A stretch of DNA of 64,000 nt from an uncultured Clostridia bacterium (GCA_934476075.1 CAKSNH010000001.1:210456-274455), one strand, 5' to 3'. Shown: positions 37,037-47,082, counted from the stretch's first letter. A program made the numbers and translations. Notes: generated by a model not told the origin, from the sequence alone.

Positions 37037-39772
37037 TTAAATTATAACTACACCCTTTGTGATACCTGCCTGTGCGGTCTTTTCTCTGCTTTCTATTATA
37101 ACCGCCAAATCCACTTCGCCCGAAACGGATTTATCAAGTGCAATATCTATCTTTCTTCCCCACTTGCACATACCCTCAAACTTTTTCTCGCCGTCTACAA
37201 ACACTTGCACATTATCACAGGTAATATCTCTGAAACATATCACCTTGTCTTTTCCGTCATCGGCAATTTCTGCTTTTGTCTTGTACAGTGCAAAGCCTGT
37301 GCTGTCGTTAAATCTTGTATCAAAGCCTGTTCCCACACGCACAATACCCCATGTATTCATGTCATGGTCCTCGATAACAACATTCGGGTCAGGGCAATCT
37401 TCCGACAAATCCACCGCAGTACGCCATGTCAGAATATATTTTTCCTTAACGCTCGGCACATACTCTATCTTTTCAGCATTTTCCCTAACCGATACCACAA
37501 CTTCGCATTTTTCCAGACCATCACTCTCCGCCGTAACCTTTATAGCTTTGCTGCCGTCAGTCTGCTCAAATATCGCCTGACACAGTCCGTTGAATAATCT
37601 GCGTTTGCTGTCCTTGTCGCTTTCATGCGAATTAGGGTCGCCGTTGCCCACACCAATCAATTTTGCTCCTTCACAGCTAAAATGTATCTCATTATCCGCC
37701 GTCGGTACTTCCAAGCCGTTTTCATCAACCACAGATACATTCACAATCAATGTATCCATGCACTCGCCCCAAACAAAATCCCTGTCACATTCAATCTTTA
37801 TTCTGCACGGCTTGCCTGTTGTTTTCACGCTTGTTTCCGCAACCTTTTCACCGTTTCTGTATCCGACTGCATACAATTCTCCGCTTTCATACTCCACATT
37901 CCACTCGGTCATATCATACTTGTCTATCTTATTTCTTCCCAATGATTTTCCGTTTAGGAACAATTCCACCTCATCGCAATTTGTATACGGCATAACCTTT
38001 ACAATATCGCCCTTTCTATGGTTCCAGTGCGGCAATATATGCAAAACAGGTTCATCGGTAAAGTATGCCTTGTTCAGATAAAATGCGTCCTTTTTAAATC
38101 CGCAGGTGTCCATTATACCAAACTGCGTGCTGATTGACGGATATTCAAACGGAGTCGGTTCGCCTCGATAATCAAATCCCGTCCATATGAACATACCCAT
38201 AATATGCTTGCGTGTGTCAATCTGCTTAAATCCGTCACGGTGAGTATTTCCCCACGGAGCAGCCTCGGTATCATAACTGTTTATAACCTGCTTTTCCGTA
38301 TCGCTCTCATACACACCTCTTGTTGTAAATGCACTGTTATTCTCCGAACCTATCATAGGCTGTTTCGGGAATTTTTCTCTGAAATCATCAAATGTATGCG
38401 TCACATAGTTAAATCCCGTAATATCAAGCACATCTGCCGCACCGTTTGTTTCGGTCATACCTGTATTCATTGCCCCGACCACAAATCGTGTATCGTCAAG
38501 TTTCTTTATCACGTCTTTCAGTCTTTTTGTCAGCTTGCGTCCTGTGTATGTTCCCTGCAACGGTTCTTCATTAAATACCGAGTACATTACAACCGACGGG
38601 TGATTTCTGTCACGGAGCACCATTGACCGCACTTGTTCCACACCCTCCGGTGCGGTAGAAAAATTACGGTTTTCGTCCATAACAAGCAAGCCGTACTTGT
38701 CGCACAAATCCAATATAACCGGTGTAGGATTGCCATGTGCACATCTGTATGCGTTGCTGCCCATCTCTTTAAGCAATTTTATTCTGTATTCATTAACCGA
38801 ATCCGGCACCGCTACGCCCACTCCTGCATGGTCTTGGTGATTACAAGTTCCGTAAAGCTGTACTCGTCTGCCGTTTAGGATAAATCCGTCATCACATGAC
38901 ATTTCAATCGTCCTGTAACCAAATTTTGTTTCTGCACTGTCCTTTAATTGTCCGTCAATATACAGTTCATTTTTCAAAATATACAAATTAGGCTCGTCAA
39001 TATCCCACAATTTCGGATTTTCCATATCAATGTCAATCTTTATCACTGTTTCGTCATTACTGTCCGCAACACCGTATTTTGAACCGCTCGCAACCATATT
39101 TCCGTCCGCATCAAATATTTTCGATATAACTTCAAAATCCTGTTTAGCATATGCACTGTTTTCCACTGTTGTTTCAACATGAGTGCACCACTTTTTATCG
39201 TCAATCTTCTGTGGATTTACCCATGTACCCCAATGCTTTATATGCACAAATTCCTTTTTATACATATTCACATGACGGTATATTCCGGCACCCTCGTACC
39301 ACCAGCCTTCAATCTGCTCGGCATCGACAAACACCGATATAATATTAATCTGCTCGCCATACACCGCCATATCTGTTATATCCGCCGTAAAGCTTGTGTA
39401 ACCGCAGAAATTTCTCGCTACCACCGAGCCGTTGCAGTACACCGTACTGTGTGTGGAAATACCCTCAAATTCAATCAAAATTTGTTTGTTTCTGTCCGCC
39501 TCGTCCAGACGAAATCTCTTTACATACCAGCCGACACCACGAGGTTTATAGCCTTTCGCCGGTCCGTACTTTGGGTCAAACTCACCATACACCGCCCAAT
39601 CATGCGGCAAATCAACCATTTCCCAGCCGTCCGTATCTATGCTTGCACTCGCACCGCCGATAGCTCCGCCCGCTTTTGCCGCCATGTATGTAAATGTATG
39701 TCCCTGTTCCTTCGGCAATTCCACATCACCCAATCGGAAACACCAATCCCTGTCCATGCTTAATTTCTGCAT
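37037..39772 (-). CDS. Glycoside hydrolase family 2 beta-galactosidase-like enzyme
   Basis: A 911 aa GH2 enzyme without signal peptide, hence cytoplasmic. The N-terminal sugar-binding domain has WEMVDLPHDWAVYGEF; then an immunoglobulin-like domain; then the TIM barrel with GTCNHQDHAGVGVA, the acid/base Glu in SVFNEEP (near 400) and the nucleophile Glu in MIGSENNSAFTTRG (near 470). Further beta-domains follow to the end. Galactosidase, glucuronidase and mannosidase members share these motifs; the first is most likely. No transporter or lac regulator is adjacent. AAGGAG precedes the ATG. Confidence 0.9.
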   Translation of the reverse strand: MQKLSMDRDWCFRLGDVELPKEQGHTFTYMAAKAGGAIGGASASIDTDGWEMVDLPHDWAVYGEFDPKYGPAKGYKPRGVGWYVKRFRLDEADRNKQILIEFEGISTHSTVYCNGSVVARNFCGYTSFTADITDMAVYGEQINIISVFVDAEQIEGWWYEGAGIYRHVNMYKKEFVHIKHWGTWVNPQKIDDKKWCTHVETTVENSAYAKQDFEVISKIFDADGNMVASGSKYGVADSNDETVIKIDIDMENPKLWDIDEPNLYILKNELYIDGQLKDSAETKFGYRTIEMSCDDGFILNGRRVQLYGTCNHQDHAGVGVAVPDSVNEYRIKLLKEMGSNAYRCAHGNPTPVILDLCDKYGLLVMDENRNFSTAPEGVEQVRSMVLRDRNHPSVVMYSVFNEEPLQGTYTGRKLTKRLKDVIKKLDDTRFVVGAMNTGMTETNGAADVLDITGFNYVTHTFDDFREKFPKQPMIGSENNSAFTTRGVYESDTEKQVINSYDTEAAPWGNTHRDGFKQIDTRKHIMGMFIWTGFDYRGEPTPFEYPSISTQFGIMDTCGFKKDAFYLNKAYFTDEPVLHILPHWNHRKGDIVKVMPYTNCDEVELFLNGKSLGRNKIDKYDMTEWNVEYESGELYAVGYRNGEKVAETSVKTTGKPCRIKIECDRDFVWGECMDTLIVNVSVVDENGLEVPTADNEIHFSCEGAKLIGVGNGDPNSHESDKDSKRRLFNGLCQAIFEQTDGSKAIKVTAESDGLEKCEVVVSVRENAEKIEYVPSVKEKYILTWRTAVDLSEDCPDPNVVIEDHDMNTWGIVRVGTGFDTRFNDSTGFALYKTKAEIADDGKDKVICFRDITCDNVQVFVDGEKKFEGMCKWGRKIDIALDKSVSGEVDLAVIIESREKTAQAGITKGVVII

Positions 39773-39810
39773 ACAAAAATCTCCTTAGTTAAAATTTTAT
39801 CTATGTATCA

Positions 39811-39839
39811 ATTATACACTATACCATAAGAAAAATCAA
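39811..39839 (-). promoter_or_regulatory. Promoter of the GH2 gene
   Basis: Minus strand TTGATT (39834-39839), 17-base spacer, perfect TATAAT (39811-39816), about 40 bases before the ATG. Confidence 0.75.
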
Positions 39840-39859
39840 AACTTTTGTACAATTTAATC

Positions 39860-39893
39860 AAAAAAATGGGCAAAGTCTGTCACTCTACCCATT
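39860..39893 (-). terminator. Terminator of the XRE regulator gene
   Basis: On the minus strand AATGGG pairs with CCCATT, extended after one mismatch by AGAGT/ACTTT, and followed by a run of T. Confidence 0.75.
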
Positions 39894-39900
39894 CAGATAT

Positions 39901-40341
39901 TTATTTTTTCCAATGATTAAGCTGCGGCAACTGTACTTTTAAATATTTCCTCACCTGTTCGGGAGTATAATTTTCATTCGCCATATGTCCCGACAGAAAA
40001 TCAATCATTTCATCAAGATTTGTATAAACATATTTCCCGTCTGTATAACACCATTCGCAGTACTCCTCATTAAATGTACCATCAGGCTCTTTGCTGACAG
40101 TAGTATCGTCAAGCGGCATACCGCAGCACTGACAAATCAGCTGTCTTGGCGAACCAAGCAATGTATTGATAGAAACATCAAACAATTTGGACAGCAATTT
40201 TAATGTTTCAACATTAGGTACAGTTTCGCCGTTTTCCCAGCGTAACACTGCCTGTCTTGTGACATAAACTTTTTCCGCAAGCTCCTCCTGCGATAAATTG
40301 TTTTTGGTACGCAGTTCCAATATAATATCCTTTGTTTCCAT
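39901..40341 (-). CDS. XRE-family regulator fused to a zinc-ribbon domain
   Basis: A 146 aa protein. Residues 4-60 form a Cro/C1-type helix-turn-helix (LSQEELAEKVYVTRQAVLRW). Residues 70-140 form the putative zinc-ribbon domain of the PF12674 type: CQCCGMPLDD, then DGTFNEEYCEWCYTDGKY and a helical LDEMIDFL tail. The ribbon probably binds zinc and may sense a ligand; targets are unknown. The GH2 gene downstream has its own promoter, so it may or may not be a target. GAGGTGA supports the start. Confidence 0.88.
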   Translation of the reverse strand: METKDIILELRTKNNLSQEELAEKVYVTRQAVLRWENGETVPNVETLKLLSKLFDVSINTLLGSPRQLICQCCGMPLDDTTVSKEPDGTFNEEYCEWCYTDGKYVYTNLDEMIDFLSGHMANENYTPEQVRKYLKVQLPQLNHWKK

Positions 40342-40360
40342 AAATCTTCACCTCATGATT

Positions 40361-40389
40361 ATTGTACCATAACCGTTTTATCGAAACAA
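40361..40389 (-). promoter_or_regulatory. Promoter of the XRE regulator gene
   Basis: Minus strand TTGTTT (40384-40389), 17-base spacer, TACAAT (40361-40366) with extended -10 TGG. Confidence 0.7.
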
Positions 40390-40406
40390 GCAACTCGCTG
40401 TTGCTG

Positions 40407-41693
40407 TTATATCAAATTTTTATTTTTCATATTCTGCACCGACATCAATATACCGACCTTCGCCGATTCATAGGTCAAACCGCCCTGCATATATGCCACA
40501 TACGGCTCTTTAATCGGAGCGTCGGCACTAAGCTCGATAGACGCACCCTGCACAAATGCACCGGCAGCCATAATAACCTGTGACTGATAACCCGGCATAT
40601 CCCACGGTTCGGGAGTTACAAACGAGTCGACAGGTGCTCCGAACTGTATACCCTGACAAAATGCAATCACTTTTTCCGCATTTCCGAATTTTATTGACTG
40701 GATTATATCCGCTCTTGTTTCACTTGATTTAGGCGAAACCTCAAATCCCAGCTTTTCATAAACCGCCGCACAAAGCACTGCCGCTTTCACCGCCTGTGAC
40801 ACAATATGCGGTGCCATGAAAAAGCCTTGATACAAGCTTTTGTTAAATCCCAGGCTTGCTCCACATTCCTTGCCTATTCCGACCGATGTAAGTCTGTTTG
40901 CCGCAAGACGTATATATTTTTCTTTTCCGGCAATATATCCGCCGGTCGGAGCAAGACCGCCGCCCGGATTTTTAATAAGTGAACCCGCTATCAAATCCGC
41001 TCCGTATGCGGTAGGCTCTTTTGTATCGACAAATTCACCGTAGCAATTATCCACTATACATATCGTTTCGGGCGACACTGATTTTACAAGGCTTACTATA
41101 TCGCCAATCTGCTTTGCTGTGAATGTCGGACGCCAGCCGTAACCCTTTGACCGCTGAATCATAACCGCCTTTATTTTATTTTCTTTAAGCAAATTTACAA
41201 TAGCGTCATTGTCGGGCATACCGCTTTGCAAAAGTTCAATCTGTTTATAATCTATTCCGAAATCCTTTAACGAGCCTTCGCCGTCATCTCCCGCAATTCC
41301 TATAACCTCCTCCAACGTATCATACGGCTTTCCTGTGATTGCCGCCAAAGTGTCCCCCGGTCTTAATACTGCAAAAAGTGCCGTAGACAATGTATGCGTA
41401 CCCGATATAAAGTTGTGTCTTACCAATGCGTCCTCCGCATCGAATGCCTGTGCATACACCTTGTCCAAAGTATCTCTGCCCAAATCATCATAGCCATAAC
41501 CCGATGTCGGCACAAAATGGGTTTCGCTCACTCTGTTGTCGGAAAACGCTTTCATAACCTTCATTTGGTTAAGCTCCGCCACATTCTCTATGTACGAGAA
41601 CATATCCTTAACGTCTTTTTCCGCACTCTCCACAAGTTCCAAAACCTCATCGCTTACATTAAACTGTTCTTTTATAAATTTGTTCTTATCCAC
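40407..41693 (-). CDS. PLP-dependent lyase of the methionine gamma-lyase/aluminum-resistance family
   Basis: A 428 aa fold-type I PLP enzyme. Conserved family stretches are visible: TSGYGYDDLGRDTLD, HNFISGTHTLSTALFAVLRPGD, VDNCYGEFVDTKEP (PLP-pyridine Asp) and AGSLIKNPGGGLAPTGGYI (PLP-binding Lys). The family is annotated as methionine gamma-lyase or aluminum-resistance protein; a sulfur-amino-acid substrate is likely but unproven. The start is GTG with AAAGGA upstream. It is the last gene of a five-gene run. Confidence 0.9.
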   Translation of the reverse strand: MDKNKFIKEQFNVSDEVLELVESAEKDVKDMFSYIENVAELNQMKVMKAFSDNRVSETHFVPTSGYGYDDLGRDTLDKVYAQAFDAEDALVRHNFISGTHTLSTALFAVLRPGDTLAAITGKPYDTLEEVIGIAGDDGEGSLKDFGIDYKQIELLQSGMPDNDAIVNLLKENKIKAVMIQRSKGYGWRPTFTAKQIGDIVSLVKSVSPETICIVDNCYGEFVDTKEPTAYGADLIAGSLIKNPGGGLAPTGGYIAGKEKYIRLAANRLTSVGIGKECGASLGFNKSLYQGFFMAPHIVSQAVKAAVLCAAVYEKLGFEVSPKSSETRADIIQSIKFGNAEKVIAFCQGIQFGAPVDSFVTPEPWDMPGYQSQVIMAAGAFVQGASIELSADAPIKEPYVAYMQGGLTYESAKVGILMSVQNMKNKNLI

Positions 41694-41714
41694 TTTATTG
41701 TTCCTTTCACAAAA

Positions 41715-42209
41715 TTATTTATCTGACAAAAAATTTTTAACCAAGTAATCTGTACCTGTCTTTGTTTTGAAAATTTTCTCTTTTATGCTCTTTATCTGCT
41801 CAACATTCATATTATCCTCAAATATATTTACCAAAAAATCGGCTTCAACTAAAATCTGATAATCCATACCGTCAATATTTGTATATGTATGATGGTGTGC
41901 AATCAAATAGCATACTCTGTCAATGACCTTCTCGGCATATCCCATTTCGCCGAGCATATCTCTTGCCGGCTGCACTCCCTCAATCTGCTGATAATTGCCC
42001 GCACTCGAATTATACTTTTCCAAGCTCGGCTTGATACCTATATCATGCACCACCGCCGCTGTTTCAAGTATTTCCTGCGTTTTCCTGTCTATTCCCTCCT
42101 GCGTACCGATTGACTTTGCAAACGCATACACTTTCAAAAAATGTGCTATTCTATGCGGTACACCTGTTTCATACTCAATCATCTTGCTTATCAAATTTGT
42201 AATTTCCAT
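41715..42209 (-). CDS. HD-domain phosphohydrolase-like protein
   Basis: A 164 aa HD-family protein. Metal-binding residues appear in order: H in VPHRIAHFLKVYAFA, HD in AAVVHDIGIK (about 53-54), H-H in LIAHHHTYTN and D in VEADFLVNIFED. It resembles small HD proteins acting on nucleotides, but the substrate is unknown. The frame has an earlier ATG at 42215 only two bases after GGAG; ATG 42209 has proper spacing. It lies 21 bases before the PLP gene. Confidence 0.85.
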   Translation of the reverse strand: MEITNLISKMIEYETGVPHRIAHFLKVYAFAKSIGTQEGIDRKTQEILETAAVVHDIGIKPSLEKYNSSAGNYQQIEGVQPARDMLGEMGYAEKVIDRVCYLIAHHHTYTNIDGMDYQILVEADFLVNIFEDNMNVEQIKSIKEKIFKTKTGTDYLVKNFLSDK

Positions 42210-42223
42210 GTTCATATCTCCTA

Positions 42224-43072
42224 TTATCCCAATGAAAATCTTGCCAAAAGCCCAATCACCAGCATCACTGCCGCCGCAAGACTTTCAATCTTCAATGATT
42301 TTTTTATATCTTCCCTATCTGCAATTTTTGAAGTTTGCTCATCTGGATTTTCATTCATATAGTCACTGAATTTATCGCTATGACCGTACAACTTAATTCC
42401 CAATGCACTTTCAAAAATCGACGGTATCATTTTATCGTCATTTCGGTTTCTTGCATTCCAAAACGCATCTATCGTATCGGTATAATTATATCCCCATATT
42501 CTGCACGCACACAAAACAAGCACTGCCGTCAGACGCTGTGGTATAAAATTCACAATATCGTACACACGCACCGCAAATCGGTTAAACGCATAGTGTTCTT
42601 CCTTTGCAAGCTCTTTTTTGACCGAAACCGCTGTTCTGTAAAGCACTGCCAGACTTGCTCCGCCGAGTGCCATAAATATTATCGGAGCGATAATATTATC
42701 ATTGAGAGCCTCCGCAATATTTCTGCATATATTCTTTATTTGCGTTTCATCGGTCATGCCGTCTTTATATGCTTTTACCGCCTCTTTCGCTCCCCGTCCG
42801 ACTTTCAGCGTAACGGAAAACATTACCGTTTCCAATACAAACCATAATATCTTCGAGAATGTTCCCGCCAAAGCCAATATCAGCACCGCCAACACAAAAA
42901 AGCCGATACAAAACGCAATCATCAAAACCGTTCCGTAACCCATGTGCTCCTGTTTGTCATTGTTAAGATGGTCTATAAAATAATCTCTGCATTTTCGGGT
43001 TAATATCCCTATGCCGTATTCCGTATCGACTTCAAAGAATATGCTAAGAATAAATCCTAATAATAACGACAT
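42224..43072 (-). CDS. Divergent CbiB/CobD-like membrane protein
   Basis: A 282 aa membrane protein resembling adenosylcobinamide-phosphate synthase CbiB. Family landmarks align: AEALNDNIIAPIIFMALGGA (usual AENxxDGxIAPLFY), LYRTAVS, FAVRVYDIVNFIPQRLTA (usual RxDDxxNxIPARLT) and a C-terminal helix. However, the N-terminal GDP...HPV region is not recognisable, ENTxD reads EALND, and the SPNAG region reads WNARNRNDDK. There is no other cobalamin-pathway gene in the window. It may be a repurposed or decaying homologue. It lies between the zinc-ribbon membrane gene and the HD gene. Confidence 0.75.
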   Translation of the reverse strand: MSLLLGFILSIFFEVDTEYGIGILTRKCRDYFIDHLNNDKQEHMGYGTVLMIAFCIGFFVLAVLILALAGTFSKILWFVLETVMFSVTLKVGRGAKEAVKAYKDGMTDETQIKNICRNIAEALNDNIIAPIIFMALGGASLAVLYRTAVSVKKELAKEEHYAFNRFAVRVYDIVNFIPQRLTAVLVLCACRIWGYNYTDTIDAFWNARNRNDDKMIPSIFESALGIKLYGHSDKFSDYMNENPDEQTSKIADREDIKKSLKIESLAAAVMLVIGLLARFSLG

Positions 43073-43086
43073 TTTCTATCTCTCCA

Positions 43087-43932
43087 TTACGCATTTGCCA
43101 ATGCTATAAATAAATTTACACATACCAAAAAGTACACAAAATATCCGAATGACATAATATATACCAATCTGTCCTCCAACAGCCCCTGCCATAGTGATTT
43201 TAATATTTCATAAACCAATACCACCGACAGAACCGCCGCCGCAAGCACAAGCATAACTACCGTTCTCATTGAGAAGAATCCTATTACAATTCCCACCAAG
43301 CCAATAACCGAAATCGGAATTGTGGTCATGGCAAAACGTCTTGCAATATCCCAAAAATCGGTATACGCTCTCAGAATGTATCTTTGTATCACATAGAAAA
43401 TACCAAGCATAATAAAATACTGTACATATGCAAATGCCGTAAATGTCAGTATATTAAGCAACATATTTGCTATTTCAACAAATCCCTGCGTACCCTTAAA
43501 ACCTATCATTCGTGAAACTACACCAAGCATACCCCGGCTCACATTGCTTTTTGAAAAGTATACCACAAGTGAAAAGACAACACCCATAATTCCGACCAAA
43601 ACTATGCTTTCCGCTTTTCCCATCACTCCCGGATTTGTTACGGTATATACCGGATTTTTCAAAAATTCTTTGATTATACTCCACAAATCAGCAAAGAAAT
43701 TACCGTTTCGGTTCACCTTATGAACTCTTTCGTTTTTATTAAACTGTGGTTTTCTCCATTGTTTACGCTCTTTTTTTGCCTTCTCTTTTTTAGTTTTTCC
43801 GCTTGCTGCCTGTTCGGTTTTATTTGCATCGGATTTTCCGCTTTTTCTCTGTCTTGCGGCTACACTGCCCGCACAATTACATTTTTCGTCTTTTTCAAGC
43901 TCACGTCCGCAGTACATACAAAATCTGCTCAT
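43087..43932 (-). CDS. Zinc-ribbon membrane protein, Yip1-like
   Basis: A 281 aa protein. The N-terminus holds a short zinc ribbon (FCMYCGRELEKDEKCNC, 4-20) and a long Lys-rich linker (about 30-75). The rest contains about five hydrophobic helices in a Yip1-like layout, starting with a conserved-looking amphipathic segment (LWSIIKEFLKNP). Function is unknown. It lies between the SNF2 helicase gene (24 bases upstream) and the CbiB-like gene (14 bases downstream). Confidence 0.72.
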   Translation of the reverse strand: MSRFCMYCGRELEKDEKCNCAGSVAARQRKSGKSDANKTEQAASGKTKKEKAKKERKQWRKPQFNKNERVHKVNRNGNFFADLWSIIKEFLKNPVYTVTNPGVMGKAESIVLVGIMGVVFSLVVYFSKSNVSRGMLGVVSRMIGFKGTQGFVEIANMLLNILTFTAFAYVQYFIMLGIFYVIQRYILRAYTDFWDIARRFAMTTIPISVIGLVGIVIGFFSMRTVVMLVLAAAVLSVVLVYEILKSLWQGLLEDRLVYIMSFGYFVYFLVCVNLFIALANA

Positions 43933-43956
43933 AGAAAATCTGTCCTTTCATAAATC

Positions 43957-46900
43957 TTAATCCAACAACGACAATATTTCGTCCTTTGTCAATCGGCTCA
44001 GCATAGTTTGATTAACGGTTATAACTCCGTCTGCCAAGCTCCGTTTTTTCTCCTGCAACAATATCATTTTTTCCTCAATAGTACCCTTTGCCGCCAGTTT
44101 GATAACCTGTACGGAACGTTTTTGTCCTATACGATACGCACGGTCGGACGCCTGGTCCATAACCGCCGGATTCCACCACGGGTCGTAGTGTATAACCGTG
44201 TCCGCACCCGTCAAATTTAAACCCGTACCGCCCGCTTTAAGCGAAATCAGGAACACATCATTTTCGCCATTGTTAAAGCGTTCCGCAAGACTTGTGCGTT
44301 CCTGCGCAGATGTTGAACCGTCCAGATAAAAATACGATATTTTAAGTTTATCAAGTCTTTTCTTTATAATATCAAGCATCGAGGTAAACTGTGAAAATAC
44401 AAGCACTCTGTGTCCGCCCTCAATGGCATTGTTCAAAAGTTCTTCAAGCATAAGCAATTTTCCGCTGTCCTTTTTATAATGCTCATCAAACAATGACGGG
44501 TGACAGCAAATCTGTCTTAAACGCATCAAAAGTGCCAAAATTCTCAGCTTATTTTTTGCATATTCGCCCGTCTTGCTAAGACCGATAACCTCATTCTTCG
44601 CCTGTGCGACATATGACGCATACATCTTCTTCTGTTCTTCTTCCAAATCCGCATACATGGTATTTTCGATTTTTTCGGGCAATTCGGACAATACGTCCTT
44701 TTTCATTCTTCGCAAAATGAACGGTTTAATTTTGTATCTTAAATCGTCAAGTGCATTTTCATCACCGAATTTGATTGCCGCTTTTTCGTATCTTTCGGAA
44801 AATTCGTGATGTGTTCCCAAATATTTCGGCATAACAAAATCAAATATAGACCAAAGCTCGCTAAGCGAATTTTCGATAGGCGTACCGGTAAGTGCAAAAT
44901 AATTGTCGGCTTTAACCTTTTTTACGCTTCTTGCATTCATAGTGTTGGCATTTTTGATATACTGTGCCTCGTCAATAAAGCAGTACGCAAAATGCAAATC
45001 GCTGTAAAGCTCTATGTCACGTCTTATAAGCGGATATGATGTTATGATAAAATCATAATCCTTGTAATCGCTTATTTTTTCGGTACGTTCTTCCTTGTTT
45101 CCGTCAATAATCAATACATCGGAGTCGGGCGAAAATCTCATTATTTCGCTCTGCCAGTTATAAATCAGTGCACTCGGTGCTACAATCAGCGATGGCTCAT
45201 TCTTCTTCTGTGCGTCAACAAACGCAATAACCTGCAAAGTTTTACCAAGACCCATATCGTCAGCCAAAATACCGCCAAATCCCAAATCCGCAAGCTGTTT
45301 AAGCCAATTCACACCAAATTTTTGATATTCTCTCAATATATCATTAATATTATTTGGAATCTCCGCACGAATATTATCTATTTTTTCTTTAAGCGACATA
45401 AAACTTTCGTCAAAAGTAATATTTTCACTGTTGTCAAGTCCAAGCAGAAACATAATATTATTTTTCGGCAGACATTTATGTGCATTTTCAATATCATTAT
45501 CGTCAAAATCAAGTCCTTCAAGCATTTTGATAACCTTGATAGACTCATTTTCCTCTATTTCAAGGAAACTGCCGTTTTTAAGTCTGTAAAACTTCTTTTT
45601 AAGACGTATTGCCTCCAATATTCCTCGTATTTCATCAGCCGACAAATCCGTTTCAAATTCCGTTTCGAGCAAATCCACCTGTGAATTATATCTCACACTG
45701 CCCTTTATATTCACATTGCTTTCAATTCGTATATCCTTAAACGCATCGGAATAATAAATCTTTGCATATGACGCAAGTTCACGCATATTATCCGCAATAA
45801 AATTGTACAACAACTCATTGTCCTGTAAAGAATATATGCCGTCATTAAGTTCAAAATACTTAAAATATTCCAACACATTTTGTTCCGACCGGTTATCACG
45901 GACTATGATTTTGCCGTTATTTATACCGTTTCCGGGTATTCTGAACGACACACCGCCGTACACCGCTTTCACAACCGCCTTGATACCGTTTTGATACTTG
46001 TCAAAATACACTTCAAACGTCGGCTTTGCTTGAACCACAACATCTTCAAGTCCATAGCATACAACCCCATGCTTATTCTTAATAACAGGCAATACCTTAG
46101 AGGCAAAATTTACCGCATTTTCGCCCTTAAAGCCAATCTGCGTGCGGCTTTCGTTAAGCAATGAATTGTAAATCGGCATAAACCATTTCTGCCAATTCAC
46201 ATCTGTACGGTATAAATCCCCCTCATAGAAAAAGCTGCTTCCGTCGGGCACAAGTGCCAGTCCGCTCTCGCTCACGCAGATATGTATACGGTCTTTTTCA
46301 ACAGACACATCAACCAATATATCAGGATTTTCGTCCCTAATCTGCAAATCCCCGTACGGCACCGAATTAACCGACAGTTCATAATCCAATTTATTAAGGC
46401 AGTCAAAAATATGCTTTGCACTGTATGTGCCTATCGCCATTTGTGTACTGTAATTTATCGGTGCGGCCGGCATGGTATTGATATTCTGATAAATCTCCGC
46501 AAGCAAATCTATCACTTTTGCATCCGCATCATTAAAGAAAAATTTATTTTTAGTATAAGTAAGACCTGTTTCAATCCTAAATTTTTCACCGTTTATATAT
46601 GCACTCAAAAACCTGTAAATAGGCACAGGCGTCTTATTTGCACCCAATCCGAGTTCTACCGTATATTCACATTTCCTGTCCTTACGGGTAACGATACGCA
46701 AATGAAAATTCGCCGCCAGACGCTCTTTTACGGTTGTGTGTTCCTCAAACTGACTGCACAAGTCCGCTGCAATTTTATCGTTTTCATTCACAAAATTTTC
46801 GCCCTCTGTAATTTCCGCCTGACGCTGTTTAATCACCGCCACAATGTGCTTGCACGGCGACTGCATAGTCTGATAATACGGGCAGGTACACATATAATCA

Positions 46901-47082
46901 GTTATATGGTCATTTTCAAATTTCACTTGAATATGGTATACTTCTTCCCCGTCCACAATAGCGTTTATCACATTTTCCTCACGCTTTTTTATGTGTACAC
47001 GTCCCTCTTTAAAGTAATCCGCACCACGCTTATAAATAGTAGCCGAACAAATCCTGCGTATTTCTTCATCTGTAATGTTCAT
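43957..47082 (-). CDS. SNF2-family helicase with SWIM zinc finger
   Basis: A 1041 aa SF2 ATPase. A SWIM finger (C65, C67, C77, H79 in CTCPYYQTMQSPCKH) opens the protein, followed by a bacterial SNF2-associated domain (about 150-520). The motor has ILADDMGLGKTLQVIAF (Walker A near 605), DEAQ Walker B, TGTPIENSLSELWS, and C-terminal motifs LDGSTSAQERT, KAGGTGLNLTGAD and DRAYRIGQKR. Such proteins remodel protein-DNA contacts; the bacterial role is poorly known. The ATG has GGGGGA upstream. It is the first gene of the run and has its own promoter. Confidence 0.93.
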   Translation of the reverse strand: MNITDEEIRRICSATIYKRGADYFKEGRVHIKKREENVINAIVDGEEVYHIQVKFENDHITDYMCTCPYYQTMQSPCKHIVAVIKQRQAEITEGENFVNENDKIAADLCSQFEEHTTVKERLAANFHLRIVTRKDRKCEYTVELGLGANKTPVPIYRFLSAYINGEKFRIETGLTYTKNKFFFNDADAKVIDLLAEIYQNINTMPAAPINYSTQMAIGTYSAKHIFDCLNKLDYELSVNSVPYGDLQIRDENPDILVDVSVEKDRIHICVSESGLALVPDGSSFFYEGDLYRTDVNWQKWFMPIYNSLLNESRTQIGFKGENAVNFASKVLPVIKNKHGVVCYGLEDVVVQAKPTFEVYFDKYQNGIKAVVKAVYGGVSFRIPGNGINNGKIIVRDNRSEQNVLEYFKYFELNDGIYSLQDNELLYNFIADNMRELASYAKIYYSDAFKDIRIESNVNIKGSVRYNSQVDLLETEFETDLSADEIRGILEAIRLKKKFYRLKNGSFLEIEENESIKVIKMLEGLDFDDNDIENAHKCLPKNNIMFLLGLDNSENITFDESFMSLKEKIDNIRAEIPNNINDILREYQKFGVNWLKQLADLGFGGILADDMGLGKTLQVIAFVDAQKKNEPSLIVAPSALIYNWQSEIMRFSPDSDVLIIDGNKEERTEKISDYKDYDFIITSYPLIRRDIELYSDLHFAYCFIDEAQYIKNANTMNARSVKKVKADNYFALTGTPIENSLSELWSIFDFVMPKYLGTHHEFSERYEKAAIKFGDENALDDLRYKIKPFILRRMKKDVLSELPEKIENTMYADLEEEQKKMYASYVAQAKNEVIGLSKTGEYAKNKLRILALLMRLRQICCHPSLFDEHYKKDSGKLLMLEELLNNAIEGGHRVLVFSQFTSMLDIIKKRLDKLKISYFYLDGSTSAQERTSLAERFNNGENDVFLISLKAGGTGLNLTGADTVIHYDPWWNPAVMDQASDRAYRIGQKRSVQVIKLAAKGTIEEKMILLQEKKRSLADGVITVNQTMLSRLTKDEILSLLD

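Noticed and set aside
37059..38081. Plus-strand frames of up to 173 codons opposite the GH2 gene
   Set aside because: Antisense shadows of a clear glycoside hydrolase with full catalytic motifs; composition is the complement of its codons.
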